Of a DNA stretch of 64,000 bases, positions 45,543 through 55,010 are shown piece after piece (position 1 is the first letter of the stretch; the number at the start of each line of letters is the position of its first letter). The DNA comes from Butyrivibrio sp. (GTDB lineage: Bacteria > Bacillota > Clostridia > Lachnospirales > Lachnospiraceae). The DNA lies in NCBI GenBank assembly GCA_017615275.1, contig JAGAAO010000025.1, positions 25,025-89,024 of the forward strand, read 5' to 3'. Both the position numbers and the translations under genes were made by a program. The notes below the pieces were generated by a model. It ran no database searches and was not told the DNA's origin. It saw only the letters and a list, made by a program, of their open reading frames with translations.

Positions 45543-46292
45543 TCAATAGTCAACTTTCATGAGACAAAGCCCCATCGGCGGAGCTGTCGGGCCGGCTTTC
45601 TGCCTGTCGCAGGCTTCAAGGATCTCTTTTACCTCATCGGGAGATATATTCCCGTAGCCCACTTCAAGAAGAGTTCCGGTCAGGATCCTTACCATATTCT
45701 GCAAAAATCCGTTTCCGTGAAAATAGAATCTTATATAATTGCCGCTCTCCTCTATATTTATGGTGTCAACGCATCTCACTGTCGATTTCTTCATGCGACT
45801 GTTTCCGCAAAAACTCTTAAAATCATGCGTTCCGACAAGATACTCCGCAGCTTTTCTCATCTTATCCGCGTCAGGCTTATTATCCAGAACAGTCACATAT
45901 TTCCTATCAAAAACAGGTTTGCAGTCGCCGCACCAGCACGTATATCTGTATGTCTTGCCAAGTGCGTTGTACCTTGAATGAAATCTGTCCGAACAAACCT
46001 TCACATCAATTATGCTTATGTCTTCGGGAAGATATTTGTTCATGTAATCTCTGATCTCATCTTCCGACATATCGGTATCTAGCACGGTATTGGCAGTCAT
46101 AGCCCTTGCATGCACTCCCGCGTCGGTTCTTCCCGCACCTATAAGATTTATCGTTCCTTCCGGAAGGCCTGCCATCCTGTTAAGAACAGCCTCGAGCTTG
46201 CCCTGTATGGTCATTTCATTACCGGGCTGCCTCTCCCATCCGTGGAATCTGGTTCCGTCATAGCTTATTAAAAACTTATAATTTCTGCTCAT
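45543..46292 (-). CDS. truA: tRNA pseudouridine(38-40) synthase TruA
   Basis: A 249-aa TruA. The catalytic Asp57 lies in GAGRTDAGVHA, and the family segments YDGTRFHGWERQPG, RYTCW, FLQNMVRILTG and PMGLCLMKVDY are present. It modifies uridines 38-40 of tRNA anticodon stem-loops. GGGGG is 4 nt before the ATG. Divergent from queT, another tRNA-modification-related gene. Confidence 0.95.
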   Translation of the reverse strand: MSRNYKFLISYDGTRFHGWERQPGNEMTIQGKLEAVLNRMAGLPEGTINLIGAGRTDAGVHARAMTANTVLDTDMSEDEIRDYMNKYLPEDISIIDVKVCSDRFHSRYNALGKTYRYTCWCGDCKPVFDRKYVTVLDNKPDADKMRKAAEYLVGTHDFKSFCGNSRMKKSTVRCVDTINIEESGNYIRFYFHGNGFLQNMVRILTGTLLEVGYGNISPDEVKEILEACDRQKAGPTAPPMGLCLMKVDY

Positions 46293-46423
46293 ATTTCCCC
46301 CATTTCGTGTACAAATGTATATTACAGTGTATTCGGAATGATATCAATAAAAATGTCGTAGACAAAACATCCTTTTAATGTTAAACTTTCAGTCGCTGCG
46401 GAATAATTGCTCGCGGCACAAAT

Positions 46424-46466
46424 TGTCAGTTCGAGACCTTCCTGACATAAAACAAAACTAAAGGAG
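46424..46466 (+). ncRNA. preQ1-I-like riboswitch upstream of queT
   Basis: The P1 stem TGTCAG (46424-46429) / CTGACA (46442-46447) encloses a 12-nt loop TTCGAGACCTTC. An A-rich tail with CAAAACTAA follows and merges into the ribosome binding site AAGGAG (46461-46466). The loop CCTT can pair with AAGG of that site, giving the H-type pseudoknot that hides it, as in translational preQ1-I riboswitches. Size and arrangement match the class, and the downstream gene is the expected target (queT). Confidence 0.75.
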
Positions 46467-46474
46467 ATTTGAAT

Positions 46475-47011
46475 ATGCGTAACACAAAAACATTCTTTAT
46501 CGTGGAAGCTGCGATAATCGCCGCTCTCTACATAGTTCTGACCTACTTGGCAGATACTCTTGGTCTTGCAAGCCATGCCATACAGGTTCGTTTCTCGGAA
46601 GCACTTACCATCCTTCCGTTCTTCACACCGGCAGCTATACCCGGCTTATACGTCGGATGCTTATTAAGTAATATAATTTTTGGTTGTGCTCTTCCCGACA
46701 TTATATTTGGCTCGCTCGCAACACTTGTGGGCGCAATCGGAACATATTATATTGCTCACGGCACCAAGAAACCTACTGATCCGAGATTCATCACAGCAAA
46801 TAAAATCAAACAGTTTCTGTGCACTCTTCCTCCCGTTATTGCCAACGTAATTGTTGTTCCTCCGATCCTCTTATACGTATATCAGTTGGAAGGAACTCTT
46901 CCGTTCTTCATGCTGACGGTAGGAATAGGCGAGATCATTTCCTGTATATTACTCGGACTTATTCTTTTAAATTGTCTGTTCCCTTACAAAAACAAAATCT
47001 TCATAAAATAA
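46475..47011 (+). CDS. queT: QueT-family queuosine precursor transporter
   Basis: A 178-aa ECF S-component-like membrane protein with about five or six helices. The QueT pattern is clear: VEAAIIAALYIVLTYLA at the start, IQVRFSEALTILPFFTPAAI, then GLYVGCLLSNIIFG. It imports a queuosine precursor such as preQ1. ATG 46475 lies 8 nt after AAGGAG; a TTG at 46469 is too near. A preQ1-I-like riboswitch overlaps the ribosome binding site, so the ligand should shut off translation. Confidence 0.9.
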   Translation: MRNTKTFFIVEAAIIAALYIVLTYLADTLGLASHAIQVRFSEALTILPFFTPAAIPGLYVGCLLSNIIFGCALPDIIFGSLATLVGAIGTYYIAHGTKKPTDPRFITANKIKQFLCTLPPVIANVIVVPPILLYVYQLEGTLPFFMLTVGIGEIISCILLGLILLNCLFPYKNKIFIK

Positions 47012-47019
47012 GAAAAGAC

Positions 47020-47065
47020 AAAAGCGCAATATCTTCTTTAATGCTACAAGAAGAAATTGCGCTTT
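47020..47065 (+). terminator. Rho-independent terminator
   Basis: The stem AAAAGCGCAAT / ATTGCGCTTT with a nested inner stem ATCTTCTT / AAGAAGA ends in a T-rich tail (CGCTTTTATTTTT). It follows the queT stop by 9 nt. Confidence 0.85.
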
Positions 47066-47106
47066 CGCTTTTATTTTTCAGTTTTACACTATCCAAGCTT
47101 GTTAAA

Positions 47107-47892
47107 TCAACCGAGTGCTACGTCAAATATCATCATAATGACGAAACCAAATGCAAATGCAACAGTTCCCGAATTAAGATGAAGGCCCTCGGACATTTCC
47201 GGTATGAGTTCTTCAATTACAACATACATCATAGCTCCTGCGGCAAATGCTAACATGTAGGGAAGAATAACTGTGATGACGCTTGCAGCCACAATAGTGA
47301 GTGCGGATGCCAAAGGTTCTACAACCCCCGATAAAACTCCGTACCAAAATGTTTTAGCCTTGGGTACGCCTTCAGCCCTAAGCGGCATTGATACTATCGC
47401 CCCTTCTGGGAAGTTCTGAAGCGCGATACCTATAGCAAGAGCAAGTGCTGCAGCCTTCGGCACTCCGGTGCCTCCTGATATCCATCCGGCATAAACGACA
47501 CCAACTGCCATTCCCTCAGGTATGTTGTGAAGAGTAACTGCCAGAAAAAGTTTCGTGGTTCTCTTAAGTCTGCTATTCTTCGGTCCCTCAACCATATTAT
47601 CCATGTGCATGTGAGGCGTGACCATATCAAGTACCAATAGAAAACCTATACCTACCATAAACCCGACTGCGGCAGGGACAAAAGAAAACTTTCCCATCCA
47701 ACTGCAGCTTTCTATAGAAGGGTTTAACAAACTCCAAAATGATGCCGCAACCATAACTCCGGCTGCGAATCCCGTGAGGATCTTCTTGATCCTCTCCGAT
47801 ATATCTCCCTTAAGGAGAAATACCATAGATGCACCGCAAGCGGTACCAAGTAAAGGAATCAAGATTCCAAGTATTATTTCACCAGTAAACAT
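47107..47892 (-). CDS. ZIP-family divalent metal transporter
   Basis: A 261-aa transporter with eight predicted helices. The metal-site helices read HNIPEGMAVGVVYAG (about 117-131) and QNFPEGAIVSM, with HMHMDN in the cytoplasmic loop before them. It fits the ZupT-like group that imports zinc, iron or manganese. The 200-nt gap upstream (47893-48091) is A/T-rich and holds a TTAACA-GT-TGTTTAA repeat near 48021 that loosely resembles metal-regulator sites, which I do not consider strong. Confidence 0.88.
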   Translation of the reverse strand: MFTGEIILGILIPLLGTACGASMVFLLKGDISERIKKILTGFAAGVMVAASFWSLLNPSIESCSWMGKFSFVPAAVGFMVGIGFLLVLDMVTPHMHMDNMVEGPKNSRLKRTTKLFLAVTLHNIPEGMAVGVVYAGWISGGTGVPKAAALALAIGIALQNFPEGAIVSMPLRAEGVPKAKTFWYGVLSGVVEPLASALTIVAASVITVILPYMLAFAAGAMMYVVIEELIPEMSEGLHLNSGTVAFAFGFVIMMIFDVALG

Positions 47893-48091
47893 ATCGTCTC
47901 GCTCTCTGTTAATTGATTGCGTAAAAAACAGGCCTTAATACTAATTGCAAAAGAAATCTCCAATTACTGCTTAACGGAAACTGTGATATGGCCCTGCATA
48001 TACATTAGTTTTCAACAATCTTAACAGTTGTTTAACAATTAATATTCTAAAGCATTGCTAATTACAAATCAATGATTTTTGTTAAGTTTTA

Positions 48092-50503
48092 TCAATCAAA
48101 TTTAAGTATGGTCTTAAGTATTCTCTTAGCGCTGATACGAATATTTTCTTCATCAACTGCACCGAGTTCAATAGCCTTTTTCACCCTCTCAGGGAAGCCT
48201 GTAGCCATCTTGAGGTCATTGCCGGCGTTGATCTCTTTGTAATGTTCGCCTCTTGTCCACCAATCGGATGTAACAATTCCCTCAAATCCCCACTCATCGC
48301 GGAGGATTCCTGTGATAAGATCTCTGCACTCAGATGTCCTCTCTCCGTTAACAACATTGTATGAGGACATGATCGTGTAAGGCTGTTCCTCTTTTACTAT
48401 CATCTCGAAAGCCTTTAAATAAATCTCTCTCAAAGCTCTCTCAGACACTCTCGAGTCACTGTGCTTTCTGTTGGTCTCCTTATTGTTGCAGGCAAAGTGC
48501 TTGACGCTTGCGCCGACGTGGTTCTTCTGAATACCTCTTACCATCGCGCCCGCCATCTTTCCTGTAAGATAAGGATCTTCCGAATAATACTCGAAATTTC
48601 TTCCGCACATGGGACTTCTGTGTATATTGATCGCAGGTGTGAGCCATACACAGAGATTATTCTCTTTTAATTCTTCTCCGCCTGCCTTTCCGACTGCTTC
48701 TGCAATCTCTTTATTCCAGGTACATGCGATCGATGTAGAACAAGGGAAAGCTGTGGTTCTTATTCCCGTCTCAGGCATGATGCGAACACCTGCGGGGCCG
48801 TCTGCCGTCATAGCATTCGGAACACCGTACTCATAGAGATTACCGAATCCGAATACATTGGCAACACCTGTATTGGGCTGACCTCCGAGAAGTTCTATCA
48901 TATCGTCGAGAGAAAGCTGATCCATAAATTCATCAAGGCTTATCTTGCCTTCCGCAACTTCTGAGAACTGCTTAACGCCCTCTCTTATAGGCTTTGTATA
49001 ATAATGTCTCTTTAGCTCTTTTACAGTAGGCGCAAGCGCTTCCTCTGTTCCGGGCTCCATCTTCTCTATTACACTGAAATCTTTATCCTGCTTTGTTCCA
49101 AGAGGAAGTTCTTCGTATGTTCCATCTCCCAGAAGTCTCTTCTTAAGAGCAACGGGAGCTGCCTTGTGACTTAGTTTGCTTACAACCTTATCCTCTGTAT
49201 TGTCCCAGGTAAATGAAACCTTGATTGCATCCCTTACGTTTTCTCCGATATAGAACTCATATATTCCTTTCTCAAGAACGTAGGACGCATCGCTAACCTT
49301 GCCGAGGTCGTCATATGATGAAATCTCATATTCCGTAGTCTTTAATGTTAAGATCTGCGACTCTGACGGATTAAGTTCTCTCGTCTTTTCAAAATCCGCA
49401 AGACTCTTTTTTGCTTTAAAAAGTTTTCCTGAAGGAGCAGACGCATAGAGCTGTACTACTTCTTTTCCGGAAACTTCACCGGTATTTGTAACCTTTACAT
49501 TAAATATAAATGCGTCGTCTTTCTTTACGGCTCCCATGAATTCTATGTCAAAGCCTGTGTATGAAAGGCCGTAGCCAAAAGGATATACCACCTTGTCTGC
49601 CGCACCCTTTATGGTCTCAAAGTATCTGTAGCCCACATAGATATCTTCCGTGTAATCGACGTAATCAAAAGAGTCGTGATATCCTTCGGTTGAAGGATAG
49701 TCCGCAAGCTTTCCCGCAAAGGTATCTGCAAGTCTTCCCGAAGGGCATACGTTTCCGAGAAGGATATCTGCTGCCGCAAGACCGCCTTCCATTCCGCCCT
49801 GTCCCATATAAAGAGCCGCGTCAATATCAGAGTTATCCTCTATCCATCTGCAATCGATAACTCCGCCAACATTAAGAACCGCGACAACTTTTTTGAAGTT
49901 GTCGCAGGCATTTTTAATTACAACTTTTTCTTCTTTTGTGAGATAGAAATCTCCGTCGGGGAAGATCTCACCCGAAAGAGTTGTCATCTTAACTCCCGAA
50001 GGCCAGGGATTGAAAGCTTCAAGATCACCGTCTATATCGCTTCTGTCCCATCCTTCACCTGAAAATCTGTTAATAACAACAATAGCTGTATCCGAAAAAT
50101 CTGCTGCACCTTTGAGAATATCCGAAGGAATTTCAGGCTCCCTTGTCATACCGGGAACGCATCCTTTTTCGTACTGTTTCTCCAGTTCATCCTTGTAGTA
50201 TTCAATGATCGGCTCGTAGACCTTTACTCCGCGAAGTTTAAGTCCGTCATACAAAGACCTTATGTACTCACAATAAACATCGCCCGATCCACCGCCACCT
50301 TTAACGTACTCATAAGAAGCCTTTCCGAGCATGGAAACCTTCTTTGTGTTTTTAAGAGGCAAAACTCCGTTGTTCTTTAAAAGAACTCCGCTCTCATCCG
50401 CGGCTTTTTTGGACACGTCAATATGTCCCCCGCTCCCCGTAACAGGCACTTTTCCGTTAAGAGAAAGCGCCGGCTGATATAACAGTCTAGCCCATTTCTG
50501 CAT
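48092..50503 (-). CDS. Glycoside hydrolase family 3 with swapped domain order
   Basis: An 803-aa GH3 enzyme whose beta/alpha-sandwich C domain comes first (residues about 25-320), then a fibronectin-III-like domain (about 330-440). The catalytic TIM barrel is at the C terminus (about 510-803). The nucleophile Asp is in GIVTSDWW; the substrate motif KHFACNNKETNRKHSDS and GRNFEYYSEDPYLTG are typical. The same reversed order is known from Butyrivibrio and Ruminococcus beta-glucosidases. No signal peptide, so it acts on imported oligosaccharides. AAGGAG is 10 nt before the ATG; the MBL-CinA gene ends 25 nt upstream. Confidence 0.9.
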   Translation of the reverse strand: MQKWARLLYQPALSLNGKVPVTGSGGHIDVSKKAADESGVLLKNNGVLPLKNTKKVSMLGKASYEYVKGGGGSGDVYCEYIRSLYDGLKLRGVKVYEPIIEYYKDELEKQYEKGCVPGMTREPEIPSDILKGAADFSDTAIVVINRFSGEGWDRSDIDGDLEAFNPWPSGVKMTTLSGEIFPDGDFYLTKEEKVVIKNACDNFKKVVAVLNVGGVIDCRWIEDNSDIDAALYMGQGGMEGGLAAADILLGNVCPSGRLADTFAGKLADYPSTEGYHDSFDYVDYTEDIYVGYRYFETIKGAADKVVYPFGYGLSYTGFDIEFMGAVKKDDAFIFNVKVTNTGEVSGKEVVQLYASAPSGKLFKAKKSLADFEKTRELNPSESQILTLKTTEYEISSYDDLGKVSDASYVLEKGIYEFYIGENVRDAIKVSFTWDNTEDKVVSKLSHKAAPVALKKRLLGDGTYEELPLGTKQDKDFSVIEKMEPGTEEALAPTVKELKRHYYTKPIREGVKQFSEVAEGKISLDEFMDQLSLDDMIELLGGQPNTGVANVFGFGNLYEYGVPNAMTADGPAGVRIMPETGIRTTAFPCSTSIACTWNKEIAEAVGKAGGEELKENNLCVWLTPAINIHRSPMCGRNFEYYSEDPYLTGKMAGAMVRGIQKNHVGASVKHFACNNKETNRKHSDSRVSERALREIYLKAFEMIVKEEQPYTIMSSYNVVNGERTSECRDLITGILRDEWGFEGIVTSDWWTRGEHYKEINAGNDLKMATGFPERVKKAIELGAVDEENIRISAKRILKTILKFD

Positions 50504-50528
50504 CTTACAAAAACTCCTTCGTATTTAA

Positions 50529-52967
50529 TTATTCTCCAAGTATTTCAAGCAGCTTATCTGCCACCAGTTCAGCAACTGCAAGCTTATACTCGTATCTTGA
50601 GCTCTTCTCCGGTAAGTTTGCGTGATAACTCTTATTTCCAAATGTGGAAGCTATCGCAAAAAATACTTCGCCCGGAACACTTTCGGGATTGGCATAATCT
50701 ACATTTCCCAGTGTTCCCGTAACTCCGATTGCAACGTCAGCTTCGTAGATCGCACCTGCTGCGAATGCCATATCTTCTGCGGTCTCATAAGAGTAAGCAC
50801 CATAGTGCTCTATAGTATCTTCCGGAACTCCGTGAAGAGTCTTAGCCTCATTACTGTATGTAATATAGGCACCCTTCATTATAGCAGATGCTCCCTCTGT
50901 ATCGGAAATAAGTGAAGCAATTAATCCGGAAGTGCAACTTTCCATTGATGTAAATGTAAGTTTTCTTTCTATTAATATAGAAGTTATTTTCTGATATTTT
51001 GCTCTTACCGCATCTTCATATACGGACTGAGCCGGTCCCATGCCCGGCTTTCCAAGTGCAAGCTTATCCTGCTTAGGCTTAACAGTCCTTGGCTTCTCTG
51101 CCACAGGCTTCTCAGGCTTAGGCATTTGAACCGCAGGCTTTTCTGCGATCGTTTTCTCAGGTCTTGATCTCTCTGCCTTTACTTTAACCTGCCTTGCCTT
51201 CTCTACTACAGGCTTCTCAGCTCTTACTCTCTCTCCTGCAGACTTCTCGGATCTTGTTCTTTCCGCAACGGGCTTTTCAGGTCTTGGTCTCTCTGCCGCT
51301 GGTTTCTCCGGTCTTTGCCTCTCAGGTCTTGGTCTGTCTGCCCTTGGCTTATCAAGTGCAGGTTTATCGATCGACGGTCTCTTCACCGGAACTTTCGCAG
51401 CAGGAACATTTGCTATCGGAGGAGTAAGTGGTGCTGACTTAACAGGTGCCTTGCCCGGTCCGGAAACAGCCTTTCTGCCCGGCTTTGGTGCAGGTCTCTT
51501 TCCTATTCTGGGAGCCAGCCTTCCGACATCTTCGTCATCATCATCGTCCTCGTAATCTTCATCCTCACGATAATCTCTGATGTCGTCATCTTCATCGTCG
51601 TCTTCATCATCGCGATAATCTCTGATATCATCATCCTCATCATCGTCTTCGTCATCACGATAATCTCTGATGTCATCATCTTCATCGTCGTCATCTTCAA
51701 TATCATCATCTTCTTCGATGACTTCATTGCGGCGGCGTCTTATCATCTTGCTGCCGCGACGTCTTCTGATATCTTCTTCCTCATCGTCGATATCATCTTC
51801 GTCGTCCTCGCGATAATCTCTGATGCCATCATCTTCATCATCATCGTCTTCATCTTGGAAGTCAGCTATCTTTTTGCTCTTCCTATTTTTGCCGACATCG
51901 TCAAAGCTCTCGAAATCATCATAATTATCGAAACTCTCAAAATCGTCGTTGTCGTACTTCTCGAAATTATCGAAGTCGTCATCATCCTCCTCATGAACAG
52001 GCTTCCTCTGCGGCTTGGGTGCCGGCTTCGGAGCAGGCTTTGCAGCTGCTCTTGAAGGTGTTCTGGAAGGTCCCTTTGAGGGCGCTTTCGCAGGTGCCTT
52101 AACAGCTTCCTTTGATGCAGTTCTTCCCTCGGATCTTCTTCCGACTTTGATCTCATCTCCGCAGTGAACATAGCGGATCTTGTCCTCTAAGATCTTCTTC
52201 ATTTCTCTGTAGGGCTTAACTCCCGTACAGTGACAGGTATAGAATATCGTATTGTACTTATCAAGGTCTTTTGCCATATCCCTGATAAAATCGATATCAT
52301 CCTTTGAAAAGCCCTTATGCTTTGTCGTGTGAAATCCACTTATCACAGCATACGGCTCGTCATCAAACAACTCCTCGTATCTGTCCAATATGTTCTGAAT
52401 GCCTGTGTGTGCACATCCCGAAAACAGATATCTTCTTTTGTTTTCTGTGACAACAAGGCATTGCTCGTGTGTAAATGAATCCTCTCTGAGTTCAAAGCCT
52501 CTCTTTACAAAAAGATCTTTATTGGTTGCGGGTGCTTCATGAGCATCCCCGATGTCTGAAAAGATTGTGAGTTCATCATCAATCTCGGTGACTCCTTCTT
52601 CAAGCATAACGATCTGAGGAAGTCTTTTTGCCTTGTCCTCAAGTCCGACGTACTGTGGATCTTCGCCCCTTGAAGTGGAGTAATGTTTTCCGAATGCACT
52701 TTTCCTAACATAAATCGTTGCGCTATCATTTATCTTTGAAAAAGGTATGATCCCGCCACCGTGGTCGTAATGCCCGTGACTGATCACAACAGTGTCTACC
52801 TCTTCTAAATCTATTCCGAGTTTATCGGCGTTCTCCGCAAACAGATCTGATGCTCCCGTATCGACCAGAATTTTGTGATTTTTGGTCTCTACGTAGAAGC
52901 ACAGCCCATGCTCCGGTGTACATTCATTCTTTCCTAATGTGTCTTCTACTAAATTAATAATACGCAT
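50529..52967 (-). CDS. MBL-fold hydrolase fused to CinA-type amidohydrolase by a long disordered linker
   Basis: An 812-aa protein of unusual build. Residues 1-280: metallo-beta-lactamase fold of the COG1237 type with HGHYDH (H64, H66, D68, H69) and a late FYTCHCTGVKPY histidine. Residues about 285-645: low complexity, first Ala/Pro/Lys-rich, then a very acidic part with 15-residue repeats (RDDEDDDEDDDIRDY), then Arg/Pro/Glu/Lys decamers (RPEKPxAER). Residues 649-812: a complete CinA C-terminal (PncC) domain with MESCTSG, GAYITYSNEAK and VAIGVTGTLG, which deamidates nicotinamide mononucleotide. ATG 52967 follows AAGGAG by 8 nt; a TTG at 52973 is too close. Confidence 0.85.
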   Translation of the reverse strand: MRIINLVEDTLGKNECTPEHGLCFYVETKNHKILVDTGASDLFAENADKLGIDLEEVDTVVISHGHYDHGGGIIPFSKINDSATIYVRKSAFGKHYSTSRGEDPQYVGLEDKAKRLPQIVMLEEGVTEIDDELTIFSDIGDAHEAPATNKDLFVKRGFELREDSFTHEQCLVVTENKRRYLFSGCAHTGIQNILDRYEELFDDEPYAVISGFHTTKHKGFSKDDIDFIRDMAKDLDKYNTIFYTCHCTGVKPYREMKKILEDKIRYVHCGDEIKVGRRSEGRTASKEAVKAPAKAPSKGPSRTPSRAAAKPAPKPAPKPQRKPVHEEDDDDFDNFEKYDNDDFESFDNYDDFESFDDVGKNRKSKKIADFQDEDDDDEDDGIRDYREDDEDDIDDEEEDIRRRRGSKMIRRRRNEVIEEDDDIEDDDDEDDDIRDYRDDEDDDEDDDIRDYRDDEDDDEDDDIRDYREDEDYEDDDDDEDVGRLAPRIGKRPAPKPGRKAVSGPGKAPVKSAPLTPPIANVPAAKVPVKRPSIDKPALDKPRADRPRPERQRPEKPAAERPRPEKPVAERTRSEKSAGERVRAEKPVVEKARQVKVKAERSRPEKTIAEKPAVQMPKPEKPVAEKPRTVKPKQDKLALGKPGMGPAQSVYEDAVRAKYQKITSILIERKLTFTSMESCTSGLIASLISDTEGASAIMKGAYITYSNEAKTLHGVPEDTIEHYGAYSYETAEDMAFAAGAIYEADVAIGVTGTLGNVDYANPESVPGEVFFAIASTFGNKSYHANLPEKSSRYEYKLAVAELVADKLLEILGE

Positions 52968-52997
52968 ATGCAAGTCTCCTTACTGCATATTATTGTA

Positions 52998-55010
52998 TCA
53001 TAAAGAATGATTTAATGCCCTTTTTCCGTACACATTTTCATAATATTGAGAAGATGTTATCTTATAAACTAGCGCATATAACGCAAAGAATGCGATACAG
53101 GAAATGACAAACGCAGCATTGAAGATACTTTCGTCCACAAATATTATTACCTTAAAAAAATACATTAAAAGCGTCCTTGCAACGATCATATGAACAATTG
53201 CAGTTCCTATGGGCAAAAAGAACATTAAGAGCACCTGGCTTTTGATTGATGCCTTTGCTTCTTTCTCGGTGAGCCCTGCGTTGTACAGGATCTCATACCT
53301 CTTCATATCCTCACGTCCCTCTGACATCTGCTTGTAATATACGATCATTACAACGCCTACAAGAAACATCGCAGCAAGGAAAACTCCCACAAAGAATATT
53401 CCGACATGCAGTGAAACAAAAACTTCTTTTTGTTCATGTCCGTTTCTTACCGTGCAATCACTTGCAGCTCTCATTTTCTCGCAGAGATCATCACACTGTT
53501 CATCAGTTAAAGAATCACCGTTTACTATAACCTTAGCAATTTTATCGCAATCTTCCTCTCCTACAGCTGATGATATTTCTTTTATCACATCTTCATCCCT
53601 TACAACATATACAATGTTGGCAGCAAGAATTTCTTCCGAAGGATCGGCTATGTATTTGATTAGCCGATCGTCCAAGGGCTTTTCCACAGTAAACTCTTTA
53701 CCATACATTACGATCTTCTCGCCGCCTTCATAGTTGTTTTTTCTCGCGCTTACAAGAACCTGACCGGGCTCAAGATCAACACTGTCTCCGAAGTTTTTGT
53801 TGTAATCATCCTGAGTAATGAAATATGCCAATACAAGGTCATCCCAATTTGTCATCACTTCGTCGGTAGAGCAAAAAACAATGTTTCCGTCTTCATTTCT
53901 GGAAACAACATAAGTGCACATAAAGGAATTGACCTCTGCGTCTTTAATCCCCGATTCATCAAGAACCTTATTTGTCATTCCAAATATCTCATCAAAGTTT
54001 TCAGCTGTCGCAGGATCTTTATACACAACAATTTTATTACAGAAAAGATTGTTTAATGTATATTCTCCAAGAAGTCCAAGCGCTGAAGTGCAGGTAACCA
54101 GCATGATAACCGCCGTAGAAAGAATACATATTGAAGCCAGACCCACAGCATTGTGTTTCATTCTGAACATAAGATTTGAAACACTCACAAAGTTCTTGGG
54201 CTTGTAATAGAACTTCTTATTATTCTTAAGAAGCTTCAATATCAGGATGGTTCCCGAAATAAACAGACAGTACGTTCCAATCGCAACCAGAAATACACTC
54301 GGGAAAAAGAAACTCAGACTGTCGCTTGCATTCTTTGCATTAAGCGCAATGCAATAACCAAATCCCATAGTAATAAGTCCCAGTATCAAAAGAACCATCT
54401 TAGTCTTCGGCTCTTTTTCTCCAAGGTTCTCACTCTTTAAAAGTTCTGTTGTCTTACCGAAACGCAAAGTGCACACATTGCTAATAAAGCAGATCATGAA
54501 TACGATCACAAAAAATATTACCGTTCCCAAAAGTGAACCGCTCGAAAAAATAAATCCTCTCGGAACAGGTAGCTTCATAAGTCTGCACAAAAATGCGACG
54601 GCAAGCTTATTTAATACAGCGCCCGTGATCACACCAAGAACGATTGAAGCCGACGATGTAACAAAACTCTCTATACCGAGTATTACGGAAATATTTCTCT
54701 TACTTAAGCCAAGCACTTCGTAAAGAGCCATTTCTTTTTTTCTTTTTCTCATGACAAATTTGTTCGCGTACAAAACAAAGATCACGGAAAAAAGCGCTAC
54801 TATAACTTCACCGAATATTATAAGCAGAGCCACTATATCGGCGTTTCTTACATTGATCTGCTCCAAAACACCACCGAAAGAAAGTGTTATCAAAATGTAA
54901 TTCATAAGAACCGAAAATGCACCGACAAAGATATAGGAAAAAAAATCTTTGTGATTCTTTTTTATTGCTGTAAATGCCATCTGAGGAAGAAGCTTATGAC
55001 TCACTTTCAT
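52998..55010 (-). CDS. FtsX-like ABC transporter permease, BceB type
   Basis: A 670-aa permease with ten predicted helices: one at the N terminus, groups of helices with FtsX domains, a large extracellular domain of about 200 residues (about 320-520) and a final trio. This is the BceB/MacB-like plan for sensing and removing cell-wall-active peptides such as bacitracin. It overlaps its ATPase gene by 17 nt. A GTG at 55004 has better spacing to AGGAGG than the ATG at 55010 and is a possible start. Confidence 0.88.
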   Translation of the reverse strand: MKVSHKLLPQMAFTAIKKNHKDFFSYIFVGAFSVLMNYILITLSFGGVLEQINVRNADIVALLIIFGEVIVALFSVIFVLYANKFVMRKRKKEMALYEVLGLSKRNISVILGIESFVTSSASIVLGVITGAVLNKLAVAFLCRLMKLPVPRGFIFSSGSLLGTVIFFVIVFMICFISNVCTLRFGKTTELLKSENLGEKEPKTKMVLLILGLITMGFGYCIALNAKNASDSLSFFFPSVFLVAIGTYCLFISGTILILKLLKNNKKFYYKPKNFVSVSNLMFRMKHNAVGLASICILSTAVIMLVTCTSALGLLGEYTLNNLFCNKIVVYKDPATAENFDEIFGMTNKVLDESGIKDAEVNSFMCTYVVSRNEDGNIVFCSTDEVMTNWDDLVLAYFITQDDYNKNFGDSVDLEPGQVLVSARKNNYEGGEKIVMYGKEFTVEKPLDDRLIKYIADPSEEILAANIVYVVRDEDVIKEISSAVGEEDCDKIAKVIVNGDSLTDEQCDDLCEKMRAASDCTVRNGHEQKEVFVSLHVGIFFVGVFLAAMFLVGVVMIVYYKQMSEGREDMKRYEILYNAGLTEKEAKASIKSQVLLMFFLPIGTAIVHMIVARTLLMYFFKVIIFVDESIFNAAFVISCIAFFALYALVYKITSSQYYENVYGKRALNHSL

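Noticed and set aside
48018-48040. AdcR/Zur-like operator upstream of the ZIP transporter
   Set aside because: TTAACA-GT-TGTTTAA only loosely resembles TTAACYRGTTAA, is about 130 nt from the start and lies in generally A/T-rich DNA.
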